Positions 24,287-33,035 of a stretch of 64,000 nucleotides of DNA are shown in pieces. The notes below the pieces were generated by a model. The model worked only from the letters and a program-made list of their open reading frames with translations, was not told the DNA's origin and did no database searches. Position 1 is the stretch's first letter; each line of letters starts with the position of its first letter. Origin of the DNA: Lentisphaeria bacterium (GTDB lineage Bacteria; Verrucomicrobiota; Lentisphaeria; Victivallales; UBA1829). The DNA is taken from NCBI GenBank assembly GCA_003526375.1, contig DPDG01000006.1, positions 62,001-126,000 on the forward strand, read 5' to 3'. The position numbers and the translations under genes are program-made.

Positions 24287-25396
24287 CTATTGGTTAAGTT
24301 TTTTCACTGATTCGCGTTCTATATATTGATAGCCATACAATCTGATTCCGGGAGACGGCTGATTTCCGATGATGATGTCGAGCGCGTCGCGGCACTGCTG
24401 GAGATATTCCCCGGTTACAATGGAACCTGCGGGATAGAGCCGTTCCATGATACTGCCGTCATCCTCGCTGATTACGCTGATGTCGTCCGGAATGCGGAAT
24501 CCCGCGAGTTGAAGCACCCGGCGTCCGGCAAGCGCTCCCATTCCGCTGTAATAAATCATGGCGGTCAATCCGAGCGACCGGATCTCGTCAAGATGAAGCC
24601 GCGTGATTTTTTCCGCCGCCTGCGCGGAGTTTTCCCATGATTTGACCGTGCCCGGAAAACAGGTGACGGCGATTCCGGTTTTTTCCGCCGCTTCGCTGAT
24701 TCCCGTGAGGCGCATTCGGGTCAGATCGCATTCCGGCTCGTTGCGGACATATCCGATCTTCTTGTGTCCCGTCCGCGCCAGAGCCTCCACGCAGAGCCGT
24801 CCCGCCTGTGCGGAATCCAGGGAAAGGATCGTGACATTCTTCCCCGCATCTTCATAAATATTGCTGCTGTTGATCATCACTACCGGAAATGGAAGATCGC
24901 TCAGGTAACGGATCACCTCGCCGGATTTTACTTCCGGGCCGCTGTTCATGACCATGCCGGAAAGGGAATGCGAGGCTTTGACTGTTTCAATGATTGCCAT
25001 GATGTCCGCATCCTGCCCCATCTGATAATTGATGACTGAAATCCTGCTCTGTCTGGCATAGGATAAGATCGTGTGCTCCATGTTCCAGAGTGATTCCGCA
25101 AAATAATCGGTTCGCAGGAAAAGCACGGTTTTCCCGGATCCCTCCGCTGTTTTCAGGAAACTCTCTTCGTGTACCGGAACACTGCAACTGACCATTCCCG
25201 AACCACGCCGGCAACGAACGACGCCGTCCCGTTCAAGATCGCGGATTGCGCGGCTTACCGGTGACTGGGACGCTCCGAATTTTCTCATCAGCTCCTGCAC
25301 GGTCGGCATCTTCAGACGGGACTCCGGTTTCAGTGCTTCCTCCAGCAGGAAAGCCTTGATTTTTTCATATTTGCTCGCAGTTGCCTGTTCTTTCAT
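24287..25396 (-). CDS. AraR-type GntR/LacI regulator of cassette A
   Basis: A 369-residue regulator: GntR winged helix in residues 1-75 (ELMRKFGASQSPVSRAIRDLERDG) joined to a LacI/GalR-type effector domain (about 90-365). It heads its operon and so is co-expressed with the pseudopilin and glycosidase. Its promoter has consensus -35 and -10 boxes with a perfect palindrome in the spacer and two related repeats in the leader, a strong case for autoregulation with sugar-dependent release. Effector unknown. Confidence 0.85.
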   Translation of the reverse strand: MKEQATASKYEKIKAFLLEEALKPESRLKMPTVQELMRKFGASQSPVSRAIRDLERDGVVRCRRGSGMVSCSVPVHEESFLKTAEGSGKTVLFLRTDYFAESLWNMEHTILSYARQSRISVINYQMGQDADIMAIIETVKASHSLSGMVMNSGPEVKSGEVIRYLSDLPFPVVMINSSNIYEDAGKNVTILSLDSAQAGRLCVEALARTGHKKIGYVRNEPECDLTRMRLTGISEAAEKTGIAVTCFPGTVKSWENSAQAAEKITRLHLDEIRSLGLTAMIYYSGMGALAGRRVLQLAGFRIPDDISVISEDDGSIMERLYPAGSIVTGEYLQQCRDALDIIIGNQPSPGIRLYGYQYIERESVKKLNQ

Positions 25397-25397
25397 G

Positions 25398-25441
25398 ATC
25401 GATATTCTTTTTGTTGAAAAGTAATATATTGATATTCTTTT
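25398..25441. promoter_or_regulatory. Two direct repeats in the cassette A leader
   Basis: ATCGATATTCTTTT at 25398-25411 and ATTGATATTCTTTT at 25428-25441, one mismatch, 30 bases apart start to start (about three helical turns). Both share the GATAT core with the palindrome at 25459-25468. Confidence 0.55.
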
Positions 25442-25450
25442 GCTGTTTTA

Positions 25451-25479
25451 ATTATAATCGATATCGAAAGAAATGTCAA
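25451..25479 (-). promoter_or_regulatory. Consensus promoter with palindrome in the spacer
   Basis: Reading leftwards, perfect TTGACA (complement of 25474-25479), 17 bases, perfect TATAAT (complement of 25451-25456). The spacer holds TCGATATCGA at 25459-25468, a perfect ten-base palindrome and likely operator. Confidence 0.8.
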
Positions 25480-25548
25480 GAGGCAAAAAGAAAAAAAGTT
25501 GAATTTTCAGAAACACCGTTTATTCCGGATATTTTTTCATTCTGACTC

Positions 25549-25576
25549 TTGAATTTGCTATTTTTCATCCTATAAT
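25549..25576 (+). promoter_or_regulatory. Promoter for the pyrophosphatase gene
   Basis: TTGAAT at 25549-25554, a 16-base spacer and perfect TATAAT at 25571-25576, about 95 bases before the GTG start. The leader of about 85 bases has no obvious fold. Confidence 0.65.
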
Positions 25577-25670
25577 ATAGACTCCGGTCTTTTAGATTTT
25601 ATTTTATAGTAAACAGTTTTAGTGCGCATGTATGTGTACTGAAACAAATTGAAAGGTTGGTGGGCGAAAA

Positions 25671-28112
25671 GTGAAAACGTCCTCTCTCTTCACATGGATC
25701 TCCGGAGCGGCTGTGATGTCTCTGGCATCGACGGCATCTGCGGATGATTTGATCGGCAACTTGAAGACATCCATTGCAGAGTCTCTGGTTCCGAGCGGAA
25801 TTACCCCCGTGTGGTGGATTGCCCCGGTCTGCGCCATTGTTGCGCTTGTCGCGGCTCTGATCTGCTACAAACTCATGATCAAGGCACCCAAAGGAAACTC
25901 CACGATGGAGGAGATTGCCGGTTACGTCCGCGAGGGCGCGATGGCTTATCTCAAACAGCAGTATTCCCGCGTGGGAATCGTGTTCCTTGTGCTCTTCGTC
26001 ATCTTCACAATTCTCGCGATCATCGGTGTGCAGAACCCCTTCGTACCCGTGGCGTTCCTGACCGGAGGTTTCTTCTCCGGACTGTGCGGTTTCCTCGGAA
26101 TGAAGACGGCTACTGCGGCGTCCAGCAGAACTGCGCAGGGTGCCAGTGAGAGCCTGAACCGCGGACTTCAGGTCGCGTTCCGTTCCGGAGCGGTCATGGG
26201 ACTGGTCGTCGTCGGCTTCGGTCTTTTCGACATCACGGCATGGTATCTTATCCTCGACAAGCTCGTTTACACCCCTGAGCACATGGCAAACGGCCTTTCC
26301 ATCCTCGGCATTACCTTTGTAAAAGCCGGGGCGATCGCTCCCGATCACAAGCTGATGGAAATCACCACGACCATGCTGACGTTCGGCATGGGCGCTTCGA
26401 CGCAGGCTCTCTTTGCCCGTGTCGGCGGCGGCATCTACACGAAAGCGGCTGACGTCGGCGCCGACCTGGTCGGCAAAGTCGAAGCCGGCATTCCGGAAGA
26501 CGATCCCCGCAACCCTGCCACCATCGCGGACAATGTCGGTGACAACGTCGGCGACGTTGCCGGTATGGGCGCCGACCTTTACGAATCCTACTGCGGATCG
26601 ATTCTTGCGACAGCCGCTCTCGGCGCCGCTCTTCCGCTGGTTGCCGGAAAGCTGACTGCCGCCGATGTGGTGATGCGCGTCAACGCTCCGATGATCGTTG
26701 CCGGTATTGGAATCATCCTTTCCATCATCGGTATTTTCGCGGTCCGCTGCAAAGAGGGCGCGAGCATGATGACTCTGCTCAAGGCTCTGCGCATCGGGAC
26801 ATGGGGCAGTTCCGCCCTGATCGTTGTGGCATGTGCAATTCTTGCGGCATGCCATGTCATCACCTGGGGTATTTTCGGTGCGATTGTCGCCGGTCTTGTC
26901 GCCGGAGTGATCATCGGCTACTCCACGGAATATTACACATCCGACGAATACAAACCGACCAAGGAACTTGCTTCCCAGGCTCAGATGGGACCTGCGACCA
27001 CGATTATTGACGGTCTGGCTGTCGGTATGCTTTCCGCCGGCATTCCGGTGCTTGCCACGGTTCTTGCAATCATCTGCGCATACGGCTTTGCAGGCGGTTT
27101 CCATTCTATTGCTGCCGGAGGCGGAACGGTCCACGGACTTTACGGTATCGGTTTTGCCGCAGTCGGTATGCTGGCGACCCTCGGCATTACGCTTGCCACT
27201 GATGCATACGGTCCGATTGCCGACAATGCCGGTGGTAACGCGGAAATGTCCCATCTGCCCCCGCATGTCCGTGAGAGAACGGATGCGCTTGACATGCTCG
27301 GAAACACAACCGCCGCAACAGGCAAAGGCTTCGCGATCGGTTCCGCCGCTCTGACAGCCATGGCTCTGCTTGCCGCTGAAATTCAGGAAGTCGAAATCTG
27401 GTCCCGCAAGCTTGATCTGCTTTCCGTTGCAGACAAGATGAAGCTGGACAATCCGATGATCGACAACATCAAGGTTTTCATGAACATCTACCATATCGAC
27501 ATTATGAACCCGCTGCTTCTCTGCGGCATGTTCATCGGTGCGATGATGGCGTTCATCTTCTGCGCCCTGACCATGAAAGCGGTCGGACGCGCCGCCGGAA
27601 GCATGGTGGAGGAAGTTCGCCGCCAGTTCAAGGAAAAACCCGGAATCATGGCGGGTACCGACAAGCCGGATTATGCCCGCTGCGTTGAGATCTCCACAAA
27701 AGGCGCTCAGCGTGAAATGATGATCCCGTCCCTGCTGGCGATTATCGTTCCGCTGGTGACCGGGCTGATTCTCGGTGTCGCCGGAATCATGGGGCTTCTT
27801 GCCGGCGGCCTGGCTGCCGGATTCTCCCTTGCCTGCATGCTGAACAATGCAGGCGGTGCGTGGGACAATGCCAAGAAGCACATTGAAAAAGGCAACTTCG
27901 GCGGCAAAAAGCTTGCCGACGGAAGCAAGAATCCTGTCCACGGCGCAGCCGTCATCGGCGATACGGTCGGCGATCCCTGCAAGGATACTTCCGGTCCGTC
28001 CCTGAACATCCTCGTGAAACTCATGAGCATGGTTGCCGTTGTGTTCACTCCCGTGATCGTCAAATTCTCTCCGATGATCCAGAAAGCGCTCGGCATCTTC
28101 ATGGAGCAGTAA
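25671..28112 (+). CDS. hppA: K+-dependent membrane pyrophosphatase
   Basis: An 813-residue integral membrane pyrophosphatase that couples PPi hydrolysis to pumping of H+ or Na+ across the inner membrane. About 16 hydrophobic segments. The hydrolytic-site motifs are intact: PEDDPRNPATIADNVGDNVG near residues 275-295, and GDTVGDPCKDTSGPS near the C terminus. The GNTTAATGKG motif has Ala548 and Gly551, the pair of K+-dependent enzymes (K+-independent ones have Lys and Thr). The start is GTG at 25671, with AAAGG rather far upstream (about 15 bases); no better start exists in frame. Na+ against H+ specificity cannot be decided here. A leading hydrophobic segment could be a signal peptide. Confidence 0.93.
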   Translation: MKTSSLFTWISGAAVMSLASTASADDLIGNLKTSIAESLVPSGITPVWWIAPVCAIVALVAALICYKLMIKAPKGNSTMEEIAGYVREGAMAYLKQQYSRVGIVFLVLFVIFTILAIIGVQNPFVPVAFLTGGFFSGLCGFLGMKTATAASSRTAQGASESLNRGLQVAFRSGAVMGLVVVGFGLFDITAWYLILDKLVYTPEHMANGLSILGITFVKAGAIAPDHKLMEITTTMLTFGMGASTQALFARVGGGIYTKAADVGADLVGKVEAGIPEDDPRNPATIADNVGDNVGDVAGMGADLYESYCGSILATAALGAALPLVAGKLTAADVVMRVNAPMIVAGIGIILSIIGIFAVRCKEGASMMTLLKALRIGTWGSSALIVVACAILAACHVITWGIFGAIVAGLVAGVIIGYSTEYYTSDEYKPTKELASQAQMGPATTIIDGLAVGMLSAGIPVLATVLAIICAYGFAGGFHSIAAGGGTVHGLYGIGFAAVGMLATLGITLATDAYGPIADNAGGNAEMSHLPPHVRERTDALDMLGNTTAATGKGFAIGSAALTAMALLAAEIQEVEIWSRKLDLLSVADKMKLDNPMIDNIKVFMNIYHIDIMNPLLLCGMFIGAMMAFIFCALTMKAVGRAAGSMVEEVRRQFKEKPGIMAGTDKPDYARCVEISTKGAQREMMIPSLLAIIVPLVTGLILGVAGIMGLLAGGLAAGFSLACMLNNAGGAWDNAKKHIEKGNFGGKKLADGSKNPVHGAAVIGDTVGDPCKDTSGPSLNILVKLMSMVAVVFTPVIVKFSPMIQKALGIFMEQ

Positions 28113-28135
28113 TCTGCCTGTGAATTGACTCTGAA

Positions 28136-28169
28136 GGCGTGCTTCCTGAAAACGGAGCACGCCTTTTTT
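28136..28169 (+). terminator. Terminator after hppA
   Basis: GGCGTGCT at 28136-28143 pairs with AGCACGCC at 28156-28163 (inner CC/GG extends the stem), followed by six T residues. Confidence 0.9.
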
Positions 28170-28273
28170 ATGGCGCGATACTGAGGATTGGATGGATACG
28201 GGGACTGAAAAATGAACTGAGTCCCTTTATCTTATCAGGCCCTGTCAGTTTTATTCCTGCACAGATGGAGATG

Positions 28274-28912
28274 TCAGTTGAAAAAGAGGGGAACGGAGAG
28301 GACAAGCCCCGTAACAACGGGGATCGAAAAGTTGTCATCGATATGAAGTTGTTTCTCGAAAAGTTCCACCGCCGCCGCGGGAAAGACGCTGATCGCTCCC
28401 CAGAAATAAAAAACGGACGGCATGCCGGAGATCAGGAGAAAAAGCGCGCAGCCGGTATAACCGGCGGCGAGAAACGCGATGACGCCTTCCCATGATTTGC
28501 CGTTGACCGTCTTATGACGTCCGAACCGGCGCCCGATCAAAGCTGCGGCAGTGTCTCCCAGCAGCATGACAGCCATGCAGCATGCCGCAATTTTCCCTGG
28601 AAACAACGCCAGGGAAAGACATGCCGAAGCGAAAACGTAAGGTCCCCCGCTGATGACCCATTGCCCCGGTTGGGGGTTATGTCGCAGCATTCCGCCGAAA
28701 AAACGGTCATAAAAACGCATCAGCCACGGAACACCGGAGGCATAGGCATGTTCCACCAGCAGATTCAGCAGGAACATGATACCGAATGCGATACAAAGCC
28801 AGAGCCGCGGCAGGAAACACATTGCCAGAGGCATCCACAGCGAACTCAGGTGAATCAGTTTGCGCCTTACCTCATTCCAGTAGGAGATTCCGCTTCTGTC
28901 CGTTGTGTCCAT
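28274..28912 (-). CDS. DGK1/SEC59-type polyprenol or diacylglycerol kinase
   Basis: A 212-residue membrane protein of the CTP-dependent dolichol/phytol/diacylglycerol kinase group (SEC59, DGK1, VTE5). It begins with VRRKLIHLSSLW, a typical opening, and carries the GDTAAALIGRRFGRHK and GKSWEG motifs that bind nucleotide in this family and in CDP-diglyceride synthetases. About six hydrophobic segments. Its ATG follows directly after the stop of the acetyltransferase gene. With a deacetylase and an acetyltransferase in the same operon, a role in making or recycling a lipid carrier for an exported glycan is plausible but inferred. Confidence 0.75.
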   Translation of the reverse strand: MDTTDRSGISYWNEVRRKLIHLSSLWMPLAMCFLPRLWLCIAFGIMFLLNLLVEHAYASGVPWLMRFYDRFFGGMLRHNPQPGQWVISGGPYVFASACLSLALFPGKIAACCMAVMLLGDTAAALIGRRFGRHKTVNGKSWEGVIAFLAAGYTGCALFLLISGMPSVFYFWGAISVFPAAAVELFEKQLHIDDNFSIPVVTGLVLSVPLFFN

Positions 28913-29803
28913 TTATTTTGAATATCCTTCTGTTTTACAGTTCCATTGTTTGCGTTCTTTTGCCAGACGGTGATGCAGGCGCATCAGTCCGAAAAGATTC
29001 AGGATGGAGTCCCGTTCATAGCGGTAGACCGGCAGAGGTTTTGCCAGAAACGCCGGTTTGTAGTCATATTTGCCGGGGCCCATGAAGAAATATCTGACTT
29101 CCGGATGTTCCGCATACAACTGCCGGACGATCCAGTAAGTCAGGTAGAAACCGGGGGAAAACTTATCCAGCAGCCCTTTTTTGCGCGTCAGATGCGTAAA
29201 ATTGAAAGTTTCTCCATTGAGATACCCCAGGTTTGCCGTGACGGGGCTGCCGTTCTCATCCAGCATGATCCAGCTGAAATTCCTGCCGAGTCGGATCAGT
29301 TCCTGATAAACAGTCCATACGCCGTTGTTCTCCGCGGAGCCTGCCGCATATTTCGGAAACTGTTCGGCATAAAGCTGTTCAAACTTGCGGAATGCCTCCT
29401 CGCCGTCAACAGGCAGAATCCTGATTCCCTGTTTGGGCAAGGCGTTCCGCAGCCAGCGGAGTTTTTTGCGGTTCTTGTCGGAAAGCGCCGCGAACCAGTT
29501 GTCGAAGCACCCGAAAGACGCCATATCCAGCACCCAGTTCGTCGTGACGCAGAGCCGTTGGAAGCCGCCGACGGATTCCACTGCCGGAGCGTGCAGCTCA
29601 TCGAAGCTCTGCACATTCATTTTTCTGTATCCGGCGGGAGAGTAAAAGAGATACTGCGGGATTCCGTCTTCGCCGCAACAGGCGTTTTCCCAGAAAACAT
29701 GCGACAGAATCCGTTTCCGCTCCGGATATTCTTTCAGCAGCTCCAGGCAGTGCAGCGCCAGTTCGCGGCGCCCGTTCCGGTAGGCAGTCTCGTAAACCGT
29801 CAT
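28913..29803 (-). CDS. GNAT-fold acyltransferase (FemAB/CelD-like)
   Basis: A 296-residue cytoplasmic protein of the GNAT superfamily branch found in polysaccharide clusters (Acetyltransf_6, CelD/BioF2-like, FemAB-related). Recognisable pieces are the SDKNRKKLRWLRNAL helix, the EQLYAEQFPKY segment, WIMLDENGSPVTANLGY on the central strands, and FSPGFYLTYWIVRQLY in the C-terminal half. It overlaps the deacetylase gene by four bases (ATGA) and abuts the kinase gene. Probably adds an acyl or aminoacyl group to a glycan or lipid-linked precursor. Confidence 0.7.
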   Translation of the reverse strand: MTVYETAYRNGRRELALHCLELLKEYPERKRILSHVFWENACCGEDGIPQYLFYSPAGYRKMNVQSFDELHAPAVESVGGFQRLCVTTNWVLDMASFGCFDNWFAALSDKNRKKLRWLRNALPKQGIRILPVDGEEAFRKFEQLYAEQFPKYAAGSAENNGVWTVYQELIRLGRNFSWIMLDENGSPVTANLGYLNGETFNFTHLTRKKGLLDKFSPGFYLTYWIVRQLYAEHPEVRYFFMGPGKYDYKPAFLAKPLPVYRYERDSILNLFGLMRLHHRLAKERKQWNCKTEGYSK

Positions 29804-30654
29804 TTGGAGTCTCCCCGAAATCCGTCAAAACAGACACGTTCCGTGTGGAACATGTCGTGAATCGCCGCAAGCAGAGGGGAGCGGAAGACGAAACAGTTTT
29901 TGCGGAACTTCTTCCAGCGGGGCGAGACGCCGAGCCTAGGCAGCACTTTCCGATTGTCTCCCGCCTGAATTGTCCCCTTTGCCACTGTGAACTGTATCAA
30001 ACCCAGTTCGGAAACTGCATCAAGCGCATCTGCCGTATAATGTCCCCAGGGCCAGAAAAACATTTGCGGTTTGCATCCGGTGATCGCTTCCAGTTTTTTG
30101 CAACAGCCGCCGATATCCTCTTTCAACATTTCCCTGAAAGCTTCGGCTGGTTCGCCGTCCTGCGGCATGGCAAGAGCACTGACTCCGAGACTTCCTTTCA
30201 CGTGGCGTGTCCCGTGTGCCTCAATTCTCCAAACGCCGGAATCCTGCATTGCCTTCAGCTCGGAGATGTTTACATAGGAGCGCAGATCTCCTGCTGCCGC
30301 GCGCTTCTGCGCTTCCCCCATGCGCAGGTTCAGGATTTCATCGGATTCCGTTTTGCGGAGGGCGCCTTCATGGAGATACCCGGCGGACATCGCCAGTGTC
30401 GCCCGGAGCCCTCTTGCTTTCAGAATTTCCGTGGCAAACAGCCAGTTGTCGAGCCAGCCGTCGTCAAAAGAGAGTGCGGCGTAAGGGCGTGGCGCATCTC
30501 TGAGTCTGCCATGAACATAATCCGGAACCTCTTCGGGAGCCAGAATCTGATAATGCCTTTGCAGATAATCCAGCTGACGGCGGAACATCGGGACGGAAAC
30601 CGCCTCCGGATGCTCCTGCGGCAGGATGCGGTGATACATCAGCATTGTCAACAT
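29800..30654 (-). CDS. NodB-type polysaccharide deacetylase
   Basis: A 284-residue carbohydrate esterase 4 family protein. It starts MLTMLMYHRIL, the usual opening with the YHRI motif, followed by LSFDDGW (motif 1 with the catalytic and metal Asp pair), EAHGTRHVKG (motif 2 with the metal His residues), and MFFWPWG (motif 3 region). No signal peptide, so it may act on a lipid-linked sugar at the cytoplasmic face. First gene of the three-gene operon. Several ATGs are available (30654, 30645, 30639); GGAGG lies 12 bases before the first. Confidence 0.82.
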   Translation of the reverse strand: MLTMLMYHRILPQEHPEAVSVPMFRRQLDYLQRHYQILAPEEVPDYVHGRLRDAPRPYAALSFDDGWLDNWLFATEILKARGLRATLAMSAGYLHEGALRKTESDEILNLRMGEAQKRAAAGDLRSYVNISELKAMQDSGVWRIEAHGTRHVKGSLGVSALAMPQDGEPAEAFREMLKEDIGGCCKKLEAITGCKPQMFFWPWGHYTADALDAVSELGLIQFTVAKGTIQAGDNRKVLPRLGVSPRWKKFRKNCFVFRSPLLAAIHDMFHTERVCFDGFRGDSK

Positions 30655-30954
30655 GATAGAGTGTTTCCTCCGTAAAACAGGTTTTGTGTTCAGGACTGCT
30701 TAAATTACTCTCTTTTGGAGAAAAATCAACCGGAGGACCCGAAGGATGCCGGAGATTTAGAAGAATCCGCTGAAAAAGACACAGGAAAACCGTTTTTCCG
30801 TCTTCCGCGAAAAGATCAGCGTCCGGTAACTGCCATTTTCATATTTTCCTTGTCCACGGCTTGAATTTTATTGATTCTGATATTATATTTTAATATTACA
30901 GGAATAAAACTTCATTATTGATGAATTTTTTAGGATAGACGGAAGCGGAAAGAA
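30655..30954. other. 300-base divergent intergenic region
   Basis: No gene seen. It separates the leftward deacetylase operon from the rightward IclR gene, and carries the IclR promoter at 30861-30888 within a very A/T-rich stretch. I could not identify a clear leftward promoter. Confidence 0.5.
30861..30888 (+). promoter_or_regulatory. Promoter for the IclR gene
   Basis: TTGAAT at 30861-30866, a 16-base spacer and TTATAT at 30883-30888, about 67 bases before the start. Confidence 0.5.
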
Positions 30955-31704
30955 ATGATCCAGTCTTTTTCTAGATGTATTGAGATTCTGAAAATTGTTG
31001 CGGATTCTCCTGACGGAATCAAACTTGCGGATATCGCCAGAATCACGAAACTGAAGTACACTACGGTTTATAATCTGGTGAGCTCCATGATGAAAGAGGG
31101 GATGATCCGCCGCGGGGAAGGGCATGTGCTGTTCCTCGGACCAATGGTCACGGATCTTCACAACCGGCGGAGACACGGCGAACTGATCCGCCATGCCCGC
31201 AGTATCATGCTGCCGTTGATCCGGCGATATCCTGAGACGAATCTGACCTATTCGCGTTTTACCGGCACGCAGATTACCGCGTTCCTTAACCGTTCGCAGG
31301 AGCTGATGGGGGAGATCCGCGCAGCAAAGAGCGTGCTTCCTCCTTATCAGACGGTTGCCGGACTTGTTTTTCTTGCGTTTCTGCCGGAGGAGGATGCCAT
31401 GATTCTCCGTGGCAATTTCCCGTTTACTGAGCGCAATCTTGCCGAATGGGGGACGGAAAAGGCGCTGGATGGCGCTGTCCGTCTGTGCCGGGAGCGTCAG
31501 TATGCGCGTCTGCCGTTCGATCCGCCGGAGATGAGCCGGATCGGGATTCCGCTGTTTCACAAGGGGAGGCTGTCCGGCGCATTGACCTGCACCTGCCTGA
31601 ACCTCATGGCGAAAGAGGAGAAGGGACTTCTGAATGAACTATTGAAGCTTACCGGAGTGGTTCTTGAAGAACCCTCCGTGGAAAATCTTTTTCTTCGAGC
31701 TTGA
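30955..31704 (+). CDS. IclR-family transcriptional regulator
   Basis: A 249-residue IclR-type regulator: N-terminal winged helix (SRCIEILKIVADSPDGIKLADIARITKLKYTTVYN, shown here in two parts as SRCIEILKIVADSP and IKLADIARITKLKYTTVYN) and a C-terminal GAF-like effector domain (about 75-245) of the type that binds small organic acids or sugars. GGAAAG lies before the ATG. The FAD-dependent oxidoreductase gene follows 30 bases downstream on the same strand, so the regulator likely controls its own operon. Confidence 0.82.
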   Translation: MIQSFSRCIEILKIVADSPDGIKLADIARITKLKYTTVYNLVSSMMKEGMIRRGEGHVLFLGPMVTDLHNRRRHGELIRHARSIMLPLIRRYPETNLTYSRFTGTQITAFLNRSQELMGEIRAAKSVLPPYQTVAGLVFLAFLPEEDAMILRGNFPFTERNLAEWGTEKALDGAVRLCRERQYARLPFDPPEMSRIGIPLFHKGRLSGALTCTCLNLMAKEEKGLLNELLKLTGVVLEEPSVENLFLRA

Positions 31705-31734
31705 AAAGAACCATTTGACATAAAGGTGAATCAC

Positions 31735-32991
31735 ATGGATTTTACAGTCAGTTATGACGTTGCGGTCGTCGGCGGAGGTGTCGCCGGAATTGCTGCGGCA
31801 ATCCAGTCCGCAAGGTCCGGAAAGAAAACGGTCCTGATCGAAAAAACAATTCTTCTCGGCGGGCTTGCCACGAGCGGGCTTGTCTACATCTATCTCCCGC
31901 TTTGCGACGGCAACGGGCATCAAGCGACTCACGGCATTTGCGAGGAACTCCTGCGCAACAGTATCCAGTATGGTCCCGGAGAGATTCCGGAGAATTGGAG
32001 ACAGGAGAAGAATGCTCCTGAGCGGAAGCGCCTCATGTGCCGTTTTTCCCCGGCGTCTTTCATGCTTTCGCTGGAGGAACTGCTGCGCCGGGAAAATGTG
32101 GACATCTGGTATGATACTCTGGTCTGCGGTGCGGATGTCGTGAATAAAAAGGTGACGGCGCTGATTGTGGAGAATGAGAGCGGGCGCGGCAGGATCGAGG
32201 CGAAGTCCGTGATCGACGCCAGCGGAACCGGTGTTGCAATGCGCCGCGCCGGTGTGCCCTGTCTGTGCGAGGATAATTATCTGACGATGTGGGCGCTTCA
32301 ATATCAGGCGGATATCATGGAGGGGGATTTCGGAAAGAGCATTTCCGTCTATACCATCACCACGAGCACTTTGGATCAGGAGACACGGCTTGTGGCGTCT
32401 CCGGAACTTCTTGAACGGATGTACGGGAAATGTTCTGCGGAGGAATATCATGACCTGATTACGTATCGCGGGCTCACCGGAAAATCCGTCTCCCGTTTCG
32501 TGCAGGAAAGCCACAGGATTCTGCTGGAGACCTATAAGATGCGCTATGAGGGTGGGGAATATACCCGCAGGGATTATTACCCGGTCAAACTGCCGCTGAT
32601 GCCGCAGTTCCGCAAGATTTACTGTGTTGACGGCGAGTATGTATTGAATACGGGGGAGAACGCAAAATACTTCGAGGATTCCGTCGGACTGCTTGCGGAC
32701 TGGCGCAAATCCGGTTCGGAGTATGTCTGGGAGGTGCCGTTCCGGACACTTTACGCGAAGAAGAAAACCGGAGGCATCATTGCCGCCGGACGCTGCACCG
32801 CGGCGCAGGGGGACGCATGGGAAATCACTCGCGTGATTCCGAGTGCAGCCATGACCGGGCAGGTCGCGGGGCTTGCCGCTTCGATGACGATTGATTCAGG
32901 CAAGGAGATCTGGGAGCTTGACATCCATGAGGTTCAGGATCGTCTCCGTGCTCTCGGTTTTCCCATTCACCGCGCCGATATCGGCATCTGA
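31735..32991 (+). CDS. FAD-dependent oxidoreductase (PF12831 type)
   Basis: A 418-residue flavoprotein with an N-terminal Rossmann motif (VAVVGGGVAGIAAA, residues ~9-22), the acidic residue ending strand 2 (VLIEK), and GGLATSGLVY, typical of the FAD_oxidored family found in carbohydrate-catabolic clusters of Planctomycetes and Lentisphaerae. A late IIAAGRCTAAQGDAWEITRVIPSAAMTGQVAG segment (as IIAAGRCTAAQGDAWE and PSAAMTGQVAG) closes the FAD site. No signal peptide. AAAGGTGA supports the ATG at 31735 over a GTG at 31726. The substrate is unknown; members have been linked to sugar or dicarboxylate oxidation. Confidence 0.8.
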   Translation: MDFTVSYDVAVVGGGVAGIAAAIQSARSGKKTVLIEKTILLGGLATSGLVYIYLPLCDGNGHQATHGICEELLRNSIQYGPGEIPENWRQEKNAPERKRLMCRFSPASFMLSLEELLRRENVDIWYDTLVCGADVVNKKVTALIVENESGRGRIEAKSVIDASGTGVAMRRAGVPCLCEDNYLTMWALQYQADIMEGDFGKSISVYTITTSTLDQETRLVASPELLERMYGKCSAEEYHDLITYRGLTGKSVSRFVQESHRILLETYKMRYEGGEYTRRDYYPVKLPLMPQFRKIYCVDGEYVLNTGENAKYFEDSVGLLADWRKSGSEYVWEVPFRTLYAKKKTGGIIAAGRCTAAQGDAWEITRVIPSAAMTGQVAGLAASMTIDSGKEIWELDIHEVQDRLRALGFPIHRADIGI

Positions 32992-33035
32992 AAGACGGAA
33001 AGCGCCGTTTGAGTGTTTTTTGACAGTGCCGGTTT

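Noticed and set aside
25599..28160. 853-codon open frame opposite the pyrophosphatase gene
   Set aside because: Longer than hppA itself, but rich in His, Asp and Arg with no recognisable domain; it is the antisense shadow of a well-recognised gene.
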